DNA from: an uncultured Bacilli bacterium
Lineage (GTDB): Bacteria > Bacillota_I > Bacilli_A > RF39 > UBA660
Assembly (NCBI GenBank): GCA_934155185.1
Contig: CAKPGT010000009.1
Location: 1 to 41,911, forward strand
DNA length: 41,911 bases
Direction: 5' to 3'
A program made the position numbers and the translations under genes. Below are positions 22,264 through 30,683 of the stretch, one piece after another. Each line of letters opens with the position of its first letter. The stretch's first letter is position 1. The notes below the pieces were generated by a model, which saw only the letters and a program-made list of their open reading frames with translations, searched no databases and was not told the origin of the DNA.

Positions 22264-23403
22264 ATGCTAAAAGATTATACTGGATTAGTAAGAATAATAG
22301 AAAATTTTGATATAAAAGGGGATATATTTAATATTGATGTTATAAATAGTGGAATAATAAATAACACGTATGTTATAAGCGTTAATGATAATGGAAAAAT
22401 AGTTAAGTATTTGCTTCAAAAGGTAAATACAAGAGCATTTAAAGAACCATTTAAATTAATGAAAAACATAGAAAATGTAACTAAGTATATAAAGGATAAT
22501 GATAAAGATTCTAAAGAGGTTATAAGTGTTATTAAGACAAAGGATAATTCTCCACTTTATGTTGATGAGGATTTATTTTCTCATAAAGAGTATTATAGAA
22601 TTTACAATTATATAGATGATACTATTTCATATGATGTTTCAAAGAATAATATGGTTGTATTTAATACGGGTAAAGCATTTGGACATTTTGGAAAAGTACT
22701 TAGAGATTATCCAATAGATATGCTTGAAGATACTATAGAAAACTTTCATAATACTAAAAGAAGATATGAAAGTTTTATAGAAAGTTGCAAATTAGATTCT
22801 GTGTCTAGATGTAAGTTTGCAAAAGAAGAAATAGATGAGATAGTTAAAAGAAGGGGTGTATGTTCATATATAACAGGATTACTAGATGCAAATATGATAC
22901 CATACAGGGTAACTCATAATGATACTAAGGTTAATAATGTACTTATGGATCCTAAAACAGGTGAACCAGTTGCGGTTATTGACTTAGATACAGTTATGAA
23001 AGGCTCTGGATTATATGACTATGGTGATGGAGTAAGGAGTGCCGCGTCAACTGCTAGTGAAGATGAAACAGATTTATCAAAAGTATCTATTAATATGGAA
23101 CTTTTTGAAGCATATACTGACGGTTATTTAAGTGAGATGGCTCCATATTTAAATGAATTAGAAGTTAATAATATGGCAAATTCTATAAGAGTAATAACGC
23201 TTGAACTTGCTATTAGATTTTTAGATGACTATTTAAATAAAGATACATACTTTAAGACTAATTATGAAAATCATAACTTAGATAGAGCTAGAAATCAGCT
23301 TAAACTAGTTAAAGATATAGAATCTAAAATGTCAATTATGGAAGAGTATATAAAAAAATCTTATAACAAATATAATAATGCTAAAGTAAAGGTTAAAAAG
23401 TAA
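22264..23403 (+). CDS. Aminoglycoside-phosphotransferase-fold kinase, NahK-like (N-acetylhexosamine 1-kinase)
   Basis: 379 residues. The fold family shows in SGIINNTYVI (about 29-38, the nucleotide loop region) and LLQKVNTRAFKEP. The catalytic motif THNDTKVNNVLMD has D220 as probable base, followed by the metal motif VIDLDTVMKGSGLYDYGD (D240, D242). NahK-type kinases make N-acetylhexosamine 1-phosphates from free GlcNAc or GalNAc in salvage pathways, and VTHNDTKVNN is typical of them. The start is ATG 22264 (GGAGGG 10 nt upstream). It stands just before the glycan cluster but has its own promoter and terminator. Sugar specificity is inferred. Confidence 0.75.
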   Translation: MLKDYTGLVRIIENFDIKGDIFNIDVINSGIINNTYVISVNDNGKIVKYLLQKVNTRAFKEPFKLMKNIENVTKYIKDNDKDSKEVISVIKTKDNSPLYVDEDLFSHKEYYRIYNYIDDTISYDVSKNNMVVFNTGKAFGHFGKVLRDYPIDMLEDTIENFHNTKRRYESFIESCKLDSVSRCKFAKEEIDEIVKRRGVCSYITGLLDANMIPYRVTHNDTKVNNVLMDPKTGEPVAVIDLDTVMKGSGLYDYGDGVRSAASTASEDETDLSKVSINMELFEAYTDGYLSEMAPYLNELEVNNMANSIRVITLELAIRFLDDYLNKDTYFKTNYENHNLDRARNQLKLVKDIESKMSIMEEYIKKSYNKYNNAKVKVKK

Positions 23404-23426
23404 GGAGGCGGGATTGCCTTCTTTTA
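23402..23426 (+). terminator. Rho-independent terminator after the kinase gene
   Basis: AAGGAGGC (23402-23409) pairs with GCCTTCTT (23416-23423, one G-U), followed by TTA. It overlaps the stop codon. Confidence 0.7.
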
Positions 23427-23482
23427 ATTGATTAAGAAAAATATATAACACTTCTTAAATAATATTTAGTTTAACTTTTAAT

Positions 23483-23512
23483 TTGTAAATACTAATACTC
23501 ATGTGTTATAAT
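23483..23512 (+). promoter_or_regulatory. Promoter of the surface-glycan cluster
   Basis: TTGTAA (23483-23488), an 18-nt spacer and TATAAT (23507-23512); RBS GAGGTG follows before the ATG at 23543. No further promoter is obvious until 30603. Confidence 0.7.
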
Positions 23513-23542
23513 GTATTCATAAGATTATAGAGGTGTTAGTTT

Positions 23543-24355
23543 ATGAAAAAAATTAGAAACATATTCTTGAACTTTAAACGTTACTGGTTTTTAATGACAC
23601 AGTTAATATCAAGAGATTTTAAAGTTAAGTATAAAAGATCAGTTTTAGGAGTAATATGGAGTTTGTTATATCCTATATTAATGATGGCTGTTATGGCTGT
23701 TGTTTTTTCACAAATGTTTAAATTTAAGGTTGAAGGGGTAAATTACTTGGTTTATTTGATGACTGGTATTATTATGTTTAACTATTTTAATGAAGCATCA
23801 AGTAATGCAATGACGGCGGTTGTTGATAATTTTTCATTAATAAACAAAGTTTATATTCCAAAGTATATATTTCCAATTGCTAAGTGTTTATTTATTGGAA
23901 TTAACTTTTTATTAACTTTAATTCCATGGTTAGGTGTAATAGCTTTATCATACTTTGGATTAGGTGATGTTACTTGTCACTTTAATGTGTATTTTCTAAT
24001 ATTACCATATGTATTTATTTGTATGTTTTTATTTACTGCAGGAGTTGGGCTATTCTTAGCAGCTACATCTGTATTTTTAAGAGATATATTTTATATATAT
24101 GGAATAGTAATTATGATATGGAACTATCTAACCCCAGTGTTTTATAGTATATCAATAATACCAGAGAAATATCAGCCAATATTCAAACTAAATCCGCTTT
24201 ATCAGTTGTTAGTAGCTGCTAGGGAAATTGTTCTTTATGGAAGAGCACCTTCTACTATTAATATGATTGCAATAACTGGATATGCTTTAATAGCAGTGAT
24301 TGTAGGCAGTGTTGTCTTTAAAAAAAATCAAGACAAGTTTGTATATTATATATAA
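23543..24355 (+). CDS. ABC-2 type polysaccharide/teichoic acid export permease
   Basis: 270 residues with six predicted transmembrane helices and the family opening LISRDFKVKYKRSVLGVIWSLLYPILMM (only part is motif: RDFKVKYKRSVLG). This is the Wzm/TagG/RfbA class that moves finished glycan or teichoic acid on a lipid carrier across the membrane. RDIFYIYGI and the TPVFYS region also match. The ATPase gene follows after 17 nt. TagG and O-antigen Wzm cannot be told apart by motif; in a Gram-positive with a CDP-glycerol transferase downstream, teichoic-acid-type export is the better guess. It is the first gene of the cluster. Confidence 0.9.
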   Translation: MKKIRNIFLNFKRYWFLMTQLISRDFKVKYKRSVLGVIWSLLYPILMMAVMAVVFSQMFKFKVEGVNYLVYLMTGIIMFNYFNEASSNAMTAVVDNFSLINKVYIPKYIFPIAKCLFIGINFLLTLIPWLGVIALSYFGLGDVTCHFNVYFLILPYVFICMFLFTAGVGLFLAATSVFLRDIFYIYGIVIMIWNYLTPVFYSISIIPEKYQPIFKLNPLYQLLVAAREIVLYGRAPSTINMIAITGYALIAVIVGSVVFKKNQDKFVYYI

Positions 24356-24372
24356 AATTATAGGAGGTTTTT

Positions 24373-25110
24373 ATGATAGAATTGAAAAATGTATCAATGA
24401 AATTTAATCTTGGAATAGAAAAAAATTTCTCTATAAAGCAAGCATTTGTTAACTTCTTTAGTTTTAAACATAAGAAAAAGAAAAAAGAGTATTTTTGGGC
24501 ACTTCAAGATATTAGTTTTAAAGTAGATAAAGGTGAAGTTGTAGGTTTAATTGGAAGTAATGGTGCTGGTAAATCAACGTTATTAAAAATAGTAAGTGGG
24601 GTTATGAAACCTACTAAAGGAAAGGTTACTGTAAACGGGGTTATTTCCCCTATGATTGAGTTAGGTGCAGGATTTGATCAAGAACTAACTGCAAGAGAAA
24701 ATATATTTTTAAATGGCGCTATACTTGGTTACTCAAAGGAGTTTTTAGAAAGTAAATTCGATGAAATTGTTGAGTTTTCTGAGTTAAAGGACTTTCTAGA
24801 TGTGCCTGTTAAAAATTTCTCATCAGGTATGACTGCTAAACTTGCTTTTTCAATTGCGACAATAGTAAATCCTGAAATACTAATAGTAGATGAAATACTA
24901 TCTGTTGGTGATATAAAATTTCAAGAGAAGAGTAAAAATAAAATGCTTGAAATGATAAAAGGTGGAACAACTGTTTTATACGTATCTCACTCTCTATCTT
25001 CAATTAAAGAGTTATGCGATAAAGTAGTTTGGATAGAACATGGTAAAATGATAAAAATGGGTGAAACTAAAAAGATTTGTGAAGAGTATTATAATGCACA
25101 GATGAAATAA
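24373..25110 (+). CDS. ABC-type polysaccharide/teichoic acid export ATPase
   Basis: 245 residues, the nucleotide-binding partner of the permease. Walker A is GSNGAGKST, the family-specific region IELGAGFDQELTARENI, the signature FSSGMTAKLAFS, Walker B ILIVDEILSVGD, and the H-loop VSHS. The order and GAGF/ELTARENI stretch are typical of Wzt/TagH/RfbB. It ends soon after the ATPase domain and lacks the C-terminal carbohydrate-binding extension of some Wzt proteins, so the exporter probably does not check a modified polymer end. RBS TAGGAGG lies upstream. Confidence 0.92.
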   Translation: MIELKNVSMKFNLGIEKNFSIKQAFVNFFSFKHKKKKKEYFWALQDISFKVDKGEVVGLIGSNGAGKSTLLKIVSGVMKPTKGKVTVNGVISPMIELGAGFDQELTARENIFLNGAILGYSKEFLESKFDEIVEFSELKDFLDVPVKNFSSGMTAKLAFSIATIVNPEILIVDEILSVGDIKFQEKSKNKMLEMIKGGTTVLYVSHSLSSIKELCDKVVWIEHGKMIKMGETKKICEEYYNAQMK

Positions 25111-25120
25111 CGGAGGAACT

Positions 25121-26917
25121 ATGAAAAGTAAATATATACATTATTGTTGGTTTGGAGGCAATCCATTACCCAAGTTAGCTAAAAAATGCATAGAAAGTTG
25201 GAAAAAATACCTTCCAGACTATGAAATAATAGAATGGAATGAAAGCAATGTTGATTTAGATGCTTGTCCTTTCATAAAGGAAGCTTATGAAAATAAGAAG
25301 TGGGCATTTGTAGCTGATTATGCTAGGACAGTTGCAATATATAAAATGGGTGGTATCTATTTTGATACTGACATGTTAGTTACTAAACCAATAGATTTTT
25401 TATTAGATAAAGAAACATTTTTGGGATTAGAGGATTCATTTATGGTAAACTCTGCTGTATGGGGTGCCTCTAAACCTAAATCATATTTTTCAAAAAAGAT
25501 GCTTGATTTTTATCAAAGCCAGGAGCATTTTGATTTGAATAATATGTTCAAAATGAGTATTCCAAGAATTATGACGAGGATATTAAATACAATGGGATTT
25601 GATCATACATCAAATGAAATACAGGAATTAGAACATGGCATTACAGTATATCCAAGGGAATATTTTTATCCATTATCATTTAACTTTAAAGATAATGTTT
25701 TTACAGAAAACACATGTATGATTCATTACTTTGATGCTAGTTGGTTTGGTAAGAAAGAGAAGCTAAGAGTAAAATTAAATAGAACGTTTGGCGAAAAAAA
25801 TGTCGAAAGAATTGCTAATGTGTATAAAAAATTAAGGCATTATGGTGGTGCTGTATTAAAAAAATTATTTTTAAAGCCAGCTAAATATTTTAAACATACA
25901 TATTTAGATAATGGAAAATATCAAAAAGATATTAAAACTGCAGAGGATGCAGTAAAGAAAATAAAAAATGATTATATTGTTATGCATAATCCGGATTGGT
26001 TAGGAATTACTAGTGCTACAATAGAATTATTTAATGACAATAGGGTACCTTGTGGCGAGTTTTACAGAAAAAAAGATATCAAGCATTTTGGGGATTTAAT
26101 TTTAAGCCAAAATATAACCCAAGTAATATTTAGTGCAATGTGTCTAGGGTGGAAAGATCTAGCTTATTATTTAAAAAAGAAAAATCCAGATATTAAAATT
26201 AAAGTATTTTGGCATGGTAGCATATCTCAGGTATCTGAACCATATGGCTGGGAAAGGAACCTTGAATTAATTGATATGTGCAAAGATGGTACGATTTCTG
26301 TTTTTGGTACTTGTAAAGAATCTTTGGTAAAATTTTATGAAAATCTTGGAATAAAGACAAAATTTATAATGAACAATGTTATATTACCAAAGAAAATATC
26401 ACACAGTGAGCCTGAAAAAACAGTAATCGGATTATATGCAGCAAAGAAAGATGATTGGAGAAAAAACTTATTTGCACAAATTGCGGCTGTATCTTTAATA
26501 AAAGATGCTACTATAGACATTATACCAATGGATTATGAAGCTGCTTCATTTGCAGATCAAATAGGGTTAAAAGTTACTGGTGTAGATAAGGCAATACCAA
26601 GAGAACAATTATTAAAAAGAATGGCAAATAATACAATGAACTTATATGTTACATTTTCAGAATGTGCTCCTATGCTTCCAATTGAAAGCTTTGAGGTTGG
26701 CACAATGTGTTTAACAGGAAACAACCATCATTATTTTAAAAATACTGAATTAGAGAAATATTTAGTAGTAGATAATGAGGAAAGTCCGGTTGCTATAGCA
26801 GAAAAGATTAATTTATGTATTAAAAATAAGGAATTAATTATGAAATTATATAAAGCGTGGAAAAAAGAGAATGATAAATTGAGCAAAAAAAGTGCTAAAG
26901 AATTTATAGAAATGTGA
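25121..26917 (+). CDS. Two-domain glycosyltransferase: GT32-like N-terminus fused to GT-B-like C-terminus
   Basis: 598 residues. Residues 1-220 are a GT32/OCH1-type domain: IHYCWFGGNPLPKLAKKCIE at the start, then FVADYARTVAIYKMGGIYFD and the DxD motif DTD at 82-84. After a basic linker (about 225-265), residues 270-598 form a GT-B-like domain ending in YVTFSECAPMLPIESFEVG. The acidic pair E514 and E522 there fits the EX7E motif of GT4-like enzymes. Two glycosyl transfers by one chain are therefore likely, perhaps consecutive linkages of a repeat. RBS GGAGG precedes the ATG. The following gene is related to the C-terminal half. Confidence 0.8.
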   Translation: MKSKYIHYCWFGGNPLPKLAKKCIESWKKYLPDYEIIEWNESNVDLDACPFIKEAYENKKWAFVADYARTVAIYKMGGIYFDTDMLVTKPIDFLLDKETFLGLEDSFMVNSAVWGASKPKSYFSKKMLDFYQSQEHFDLNNMFKMSIPRIMTRILNTMGFDHTSNEIQELEHGITVYPREYFYPLSFNFKDNVFTENTCMIHYFDASWFGKKEKLRVKLNRTFGEKNVERIANVYKKLRHYGGAVLKKLFLKPAKYFKHTYLDNGKYQKDIKTAEDAVKKIKNDYIVMHNPDWLGITSATIELFNDNRVPCGEFYRKKDIKHFGDLILSQNITQVIFSAMCLGWKDLAYYLKKKNPDIKIKVFWHGSISQVSEPYGWERNLELIDMCKDGTISVFGTCKESLVKFYENLGIKTKFIMNNVILPKKISHSEPEKTVIGLYAAKKDDWRKNLFAQIAAVSLIKDATIDIIPMDYEAASFADQIGLKVTGVDKAIPREQLLKRMANNTMNLYVTFSECAPMLPIESFEVGTMCLTGNNHHYFKNTELEKYLVVDNEESPVAIAEKINLCIKNKELIMKLYKAWKKENDKLSKKSAKEFIEM

Positions 26918-26924
26918 GGTAAAT

Positions 26925-27806
26925 ATGATAGAAGAGATTAAAAAGTATAATAATAAAAAAAACATTGCATTTTTACCAGTCTGTGATTATAAATTTTATG
27001 ATAGCATAAGTTATACGCTAGGAAATGTAATAAAAATTATCAATGAAGAAGAAAATGAAGAAATAATAAATACAATAAACAATTCAAAAATAAAGAAAAT
27101 TTATTTAGTTGGTAATAATGACTGGTATAGATATATACTTCCAAGGCTAAAAAAGCAAATAGAGGTGTGCTGGATTTTTATTGATTCATTTTCTAATTTA
27201 TCCAACCCGGGAGTTAGATATGTATTACAAACTATATTTGAATATTATGATAGAAGCTTAATAAATTCTATTGGATGCGTTTCTAAAGAGTGCGATGTTG
27301 TTTTTAAAAATGCAGGATATAACTGCGAATATATTGATTTGGCTTTTCCTAAGGAAAACTTTAAAGTAAAGAAGTACACTTCAAAATCTATAGGAATTTT
27401 AAGCGATGATTTTGACCCAAATAATAATTTTTATAATCAGTTAGCAGCACTTAAATTTGTTGATTATGACGTTTGTAAATTTTTGAGCATTATGCGTGAA
27501 ACTAAGAGATTTATAAAGTTTTTTGATTTAAAATGTGACATAAAAAATGAGATAGATGAAGTGATTAGTGATAATTTTGTCAATTTATATGTTAATTTTA
27601 CTAATACAAATAAAGAACTTATAATAAAAAGCTTTAATTTAGGGATTCCTTGTATAGTTGGAAACACTGATTTCTTTGATGGTAATAAATATTTAAAAGA
27701 AAAATTAGTTGTAAAAAGTGATGATGATATAAATGAAATTGCTTCTAAAATAAATTTTGTTAAAGAAAATTATAAAAAAATATTTGAAGAATATAGTAAG
27801 TTATAA
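26925..27806 (+). CDS. Small GT-B-like protein, paralogue of the upstream C-terminal domain without the acidic pair
   Basis: 293 residues. It aligns with the last third of the preceding protein: NLYVNFTNTNKELIIKSFNLG here against NLYVTFSECAPMLPIESFEVG there, and later KLVVKSDDDINEIASKINF against KYLVVDNEESPVAIAEKINL. The two Glu of the EX7E motif become Asn and Lys, so it may be a non-catalytic subunit or have changed chemistry. It lacks the GT32 half. Upstream, YLVGNNDWYRYILPRLKKQ resembles a Rossmann-type start. It begins 7 nt after the preceding stop, so it is made with its paralogue, possibly as a partner. Confidence 0.6.
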   Translation: MIEEIKKYNNKKNIAFLPVCDYKFYDSISYTLGNVIKIINEEENEEIINTINNSKIKKIYLVGNNDWYRYILPRLKKQIEVCWIFIDSFSNLSNPGVRYVLQTIFEYYDRSLINSIGCVSKECDVVFKNAGYNCEYIDLAFPKENFKVKKYTSKSIGILSDDFDPNNNFYNQLAALKFVDYDVCKFLSIMRETKRFIKFFDLKCDIKNEIDEVISDNFVNLYVNFTNTNKELIIKSFNLGIPCIVGNTDFFDGNKYLKEKLVVKSDDDINEIASKINFVKENYKKIFEEYSKL

Positions 27807-27820
27807 TTATTGGAGGTAAG

Positions 27821-29152
27821 ATGAACAAATTAAATATTACCTTTTGTAGCTTTCCTGATTTTGCCGGAAATGCGAAATCATTATATAAATATATGGTTAA
27901 GAGATATAAGAGCAACATGAATTATACTTGGATTGTATATAATGAAGAAACCGTACGACTACTTAGGAGAAAAAGCATAAATGCAATTCTTATAGGAACA
28001 GATGAGTTTAGAGAATATATTTCTAAAACTAACATTTTTTTTACAACTCATGCTAATTTGGCCGGAGATAAAGAAAAGTGTAAAAATGCTATATATATAG
28101 AATTATGGCATGGTATTGGGCCTAAACCTGTTGGTTTTTTGACAGAAAATATTAGTGAAAAGGATACTAAATGGTATAACTTTATTAGTGAACAAATAGA
28201 CTATATGATTGTTCCTTCAAAGTTCTGGACGCCATTAATGTCTGCAATGTTTAACATTAATGCAGAAAGAATTTTATCACTTGGATTGCCATTGTTAAAT
28301 GATATAAAGCATTCTGATGGAAAGAAAAATTTATCTTTAATTTTAAACAAAAATGTAAATAAATATAATAAAATAATTTATTACATGCCAACATTTAAAG
28401 TGGGTTGTGGGAGATATAATGATGGTATTTTGAATGAAAAAAATCTGTTTAATTTGCCACAATATAAAGAAGAAAAACTTATTAAATATTTAAAACAGAA
28501 TAATTATTTATTATGCATAAAAAGACATCCAAGTGATGAATTTAATTATGTTAAAATAGAAAATGAAAATATTATAAATATTGATAATGATAAGCTTAAA
28601 AGGCATAATTTAGATGTTAATAATATTTTAAATGCTGCAGATCTTTTAATAACTGATTACTCTTCTGTAGGAACTGAGTTTTCCTTTTTAGATAAGCCGG
28701 TAATTTATATAGCGACGGATTTAGAAGAATACAAGAATAATAGAGGTATAATTTTCAATGATTATGATTTTTGGACTGAAAAGAAATATTGCTTATCTTA
28801 TAAAGAATTAATAAAAAAGATAGATAGTAATATCAATCATAGCAAAGTAGCTATTAATAAAAAACTTATTTTCGGCAATTTAAAAGATGGAGGTTGCAAA
28901 GAAATTTGCGATTATATATTTGCTGGGTGTTCTATAAATAATAGGGTTAAAAAATTTGTCCCATTAAGAAAAAAATATGAAATTATTATAAGGAAAAAAG
29001 ATGATCAAATTAACTATCAGAATGAAAGAATAAAATACTTGCAAGAAAAAGAGCAAGAATTAGCTAGAATCAAATTTTCTAGAAGTTATAAAATTATAAA
29101 AAAAATTAATCAAATAAGAAAGAAACTGGAAAATGAAAAAGATAATGAATGA
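27821..29152 (+). CDS. CDP-glycerol:poly(glycerophosphate) glycerophosphotransferase family protein (TagB/TagF-like)
   Basis: 443 residues. The family motifs are IELWHGIGPKPVGF (about 90-103), KRHPSDEF (about 229-236), LNAADLLITDYSSVGTEFSF and the PVIY stretch. These enzymes transfer glycerol phosphate (or ribitol phosphate) from a CDP-linked donor onto lipid-linked primers or a growing wall teichoic acid. The length is nearer TagB than TagF (about 700+). The last 60 residues form a charged coiled coil, EIIIRKKDDQINYQNERIKY, likely for membrane or partner contact. No tagD-like cytidylyltransferase lies in the window, so the donor must come from elsewhere. It overlaps the next gene by 20 nt. 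Confidence 0.9.
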   Translation: MNKLNITFCSFPDFAGNAKSLYKYMVKRYKSNMNYTWIVYNEETVRLLRRKSINAILIGTDEFREYISKTNIFFTTHANLAGDKEKCKNAIYIELWHGIGPKPVGFLTENISEKDTKWYNFISEQIDYMIVPSKFWTPLMSAMFNINAERILSLGLPLLNDIKHSDGKKNLSLILNKNVNKYNKIIYYMPTFKVGCGRYNDGILNEKNLFNLPQYKEEKLIKYLKQNNYLLCIKRHPSDEFNYVKIENENIINIDNDKLKRHNLDVNNILNAADLLITDYSSVGTEFSFLDKPVIYIATDLEEYKNNRGIIFNDYDFWTEKKYCLSYKELIKKIDSNINHSKVAINKKLIFGNLKDGGCKEICDYIFAGCSINNRVKKFVPLRKKYEIIIRKKDDQINYQNERIKYLQEKEQELARIKFSRSYKIIKKINQIRKKLENEKDNE

Positions 29153-30584
29153 GGAAAATAGTTTGAAAGAGTTTTGGATTAAATATAATTCTTTTATTAT
29201 AAATAGTCTAATACTTATAATAATATTATTGATTATCTTTTTTTCTTTTTATCCTGGAATAATGACGTATGATGGTAATTTCCAGTGGAATGAAGTACAA
29301 TCTAATTCGATTACAAATATACATCCATTTTTCAGTACATACTTTTTATTTTTACTGTCAAAATTGCATAATACAACAGTTACTGCAGTTTTATATCAGA
29401 TATTATTATTTTCACTTGCTTGGGGATATTTATGCCAGAGTATAAAATGTTTTAGAAAACAGGAATATTTAAAATATTTAATTACTCTGATTGTAGGGCT
29501 AACCCCATTAATTTCAATATATCAAATAACACTGTGGAAAGATATCATGTATACAAGCTACTTGTTTTGCATAGGTATAATGCTGTTTAATTTCTCAAAA
29601 AGAAATTATAGTTCATCTAGTTATGCTATATTTGGAATTTTGTGTGTACTAGTATTTAGTTATAGGTTTAATGGAATAATAGTATCATTACTTATTATCT
29701 TAATGCTAGTAGCTATTATTTTGAAAAAGTATAGATTCAGAAGACTTGATAAAAATTCTCTTAAAAATATTTTGATAATATTTATTTCATTTTTTGTGGT
29801 ATTATTGATGGTATCAACCCTAAAACAAATTGTAGTAGGCAAGACAACTGAAAAAATTAAAGACTCTGATAATGAAGAAGTTTCTCTTTCATCAATTGAT
29901 TCTTATATGGTTTGGATGATGGGGGCACACATTGAGGATAATAATGTTAAGGATAAAGAGGATTTGAAATTTCTTAATAAAATAATTCCAGTTGAGGAGT
30001 GGAAAAAATCATATAACCCTTATTTGATAAACAACACTACCTTAGCAGAGAATTTTGATAAAAGTTATGTATTTAAAAACAATTCTAAATTTAGAAAAGT
30101 CTTTTTAAAATATACAAAACGGTACCCATTAACTATAGTTAAACATTATATAAAATCAGATGGCATTCTAATAAATCCAATATCAATGATAAAGGGATAC
30201 GTTTATGTGTTTGATTTTTCAGAGAGTTATAATCCAAAGGGATTTTATCAAAAAACAAATTCAAAAATTCCCTTTGTTCAAAAAAAATATACGGCATTGA
30301 TAAATATTACATTAAAAAGGCCATTCATAATTTTTTATCAACCGGCATTTATACTTTATGTTACAGTAGCTTTGACAGTTATTTTATCATTAAAAATTTA
30401 TGGTAAAAGAATATGGTTATTTGTAACTCCTATGCTATTTAATACTTTATCGCTACTACCAATTAATCTAGCACAGGATTTAAGATATGTATATATTAAT
30501 TATTTAACATTTTTTGGAATATTACTTACATTTGCTATTAATTATAAAAGTATTTTTTACAGCAAAATAAAATTAAAACATTAG
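29133..30584 (+). CDS. Polytopic membrane protein, DUF6020-like (predicted GT-C glycosyltransferase)
   Basis: 483 residues with about 11 predicted transmembrane helices. After the first helix comes YPGIMTYDGNFQWNEV, an Asp-bearing extracytoplasmic loop of the kind that carries the catalytic Asp in GT-C enzymes, followed by NIHPFFSTYFLFLL and ITLWKDIMYT. These fit DUF6020-type membrane proteins. A GT-C enzyme would use a lipid-phosphate sugar on the outer face to decorate the polymer. The first ATG (29133) has only GGA 4 nt upstream. A TTG at 29163 has TGAGGAA at good spacing and is an alternative start. It overlaps the CDP-glycerol transferase gene. Confidence 0.75.
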   Translation: MKKIMNEENSLKEFWIKYNSFIINSLILIIILLIIFFSFYPGIMTYDGNFQWNEVQSNSITNIHPFFSTYFLFLLSKLHNTTVTAVLYQILLFSLAWGYLCQSIKCFRKQEYLKYLITLIVGLTPLISIYQITLWKDIMYTSYLFCIGIMLFNFSKRNYSSSSYAIFGILCVLVFSYRFNGIIVSLLIILMLVAIILKKYRFRRLDKNSLKNILIIFISFFVVLLMVSTLKQIVVGKTTEKIKDSDNEEVSLSSIDSYMVWMMGAHIEDNNVKDKEDLKFLNKIIPVEEWKKSYNPYLINNTTLAENFDKSYVFKNNSKFRKVFLKYTKRYPLTIVKHYIKSDGILINPISMIKGYVYVFDFSESYNPKGFYQKTNSKIPFVQKKYTALINITLKRPFIIFYQPAFILYVTVALTVILSLKIYGKRIWLFVTPMLFNTLSLLPINLAQDLRYVYINYLTFFGILLTFAINYKSIFYSKIKLKH

Positions 30585-30602
30585 CCTATAAGTCTTGATA
30601 TA

Positions 30603-30631
30603 TTGATATATTAAAACTTTTGTTATATAAT
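30603..30631 (+). promoter_or_regulatory. Internal promoter before the DUF2142 gene
   Basis: TTGATA (30603-30608), a 17-nt spacer and TATAAT (30626-30631); one of the best matches to the sigma-A consensus in the window. Confidence 0.7.
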
Positions 30632-30683
30632 GATTACATAAATGGTAAGAAAGAAAGCCTACTGGCTAGGAGAGGTAATTAGG

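Noticed and set aside
23404..23542. A leader RNA or riboswitch ahead of the glycan cluster
   Set aside because: Only a short terminator and a promoter close to the start codon are seen; the 5' leader would be too short for a known aptamer.
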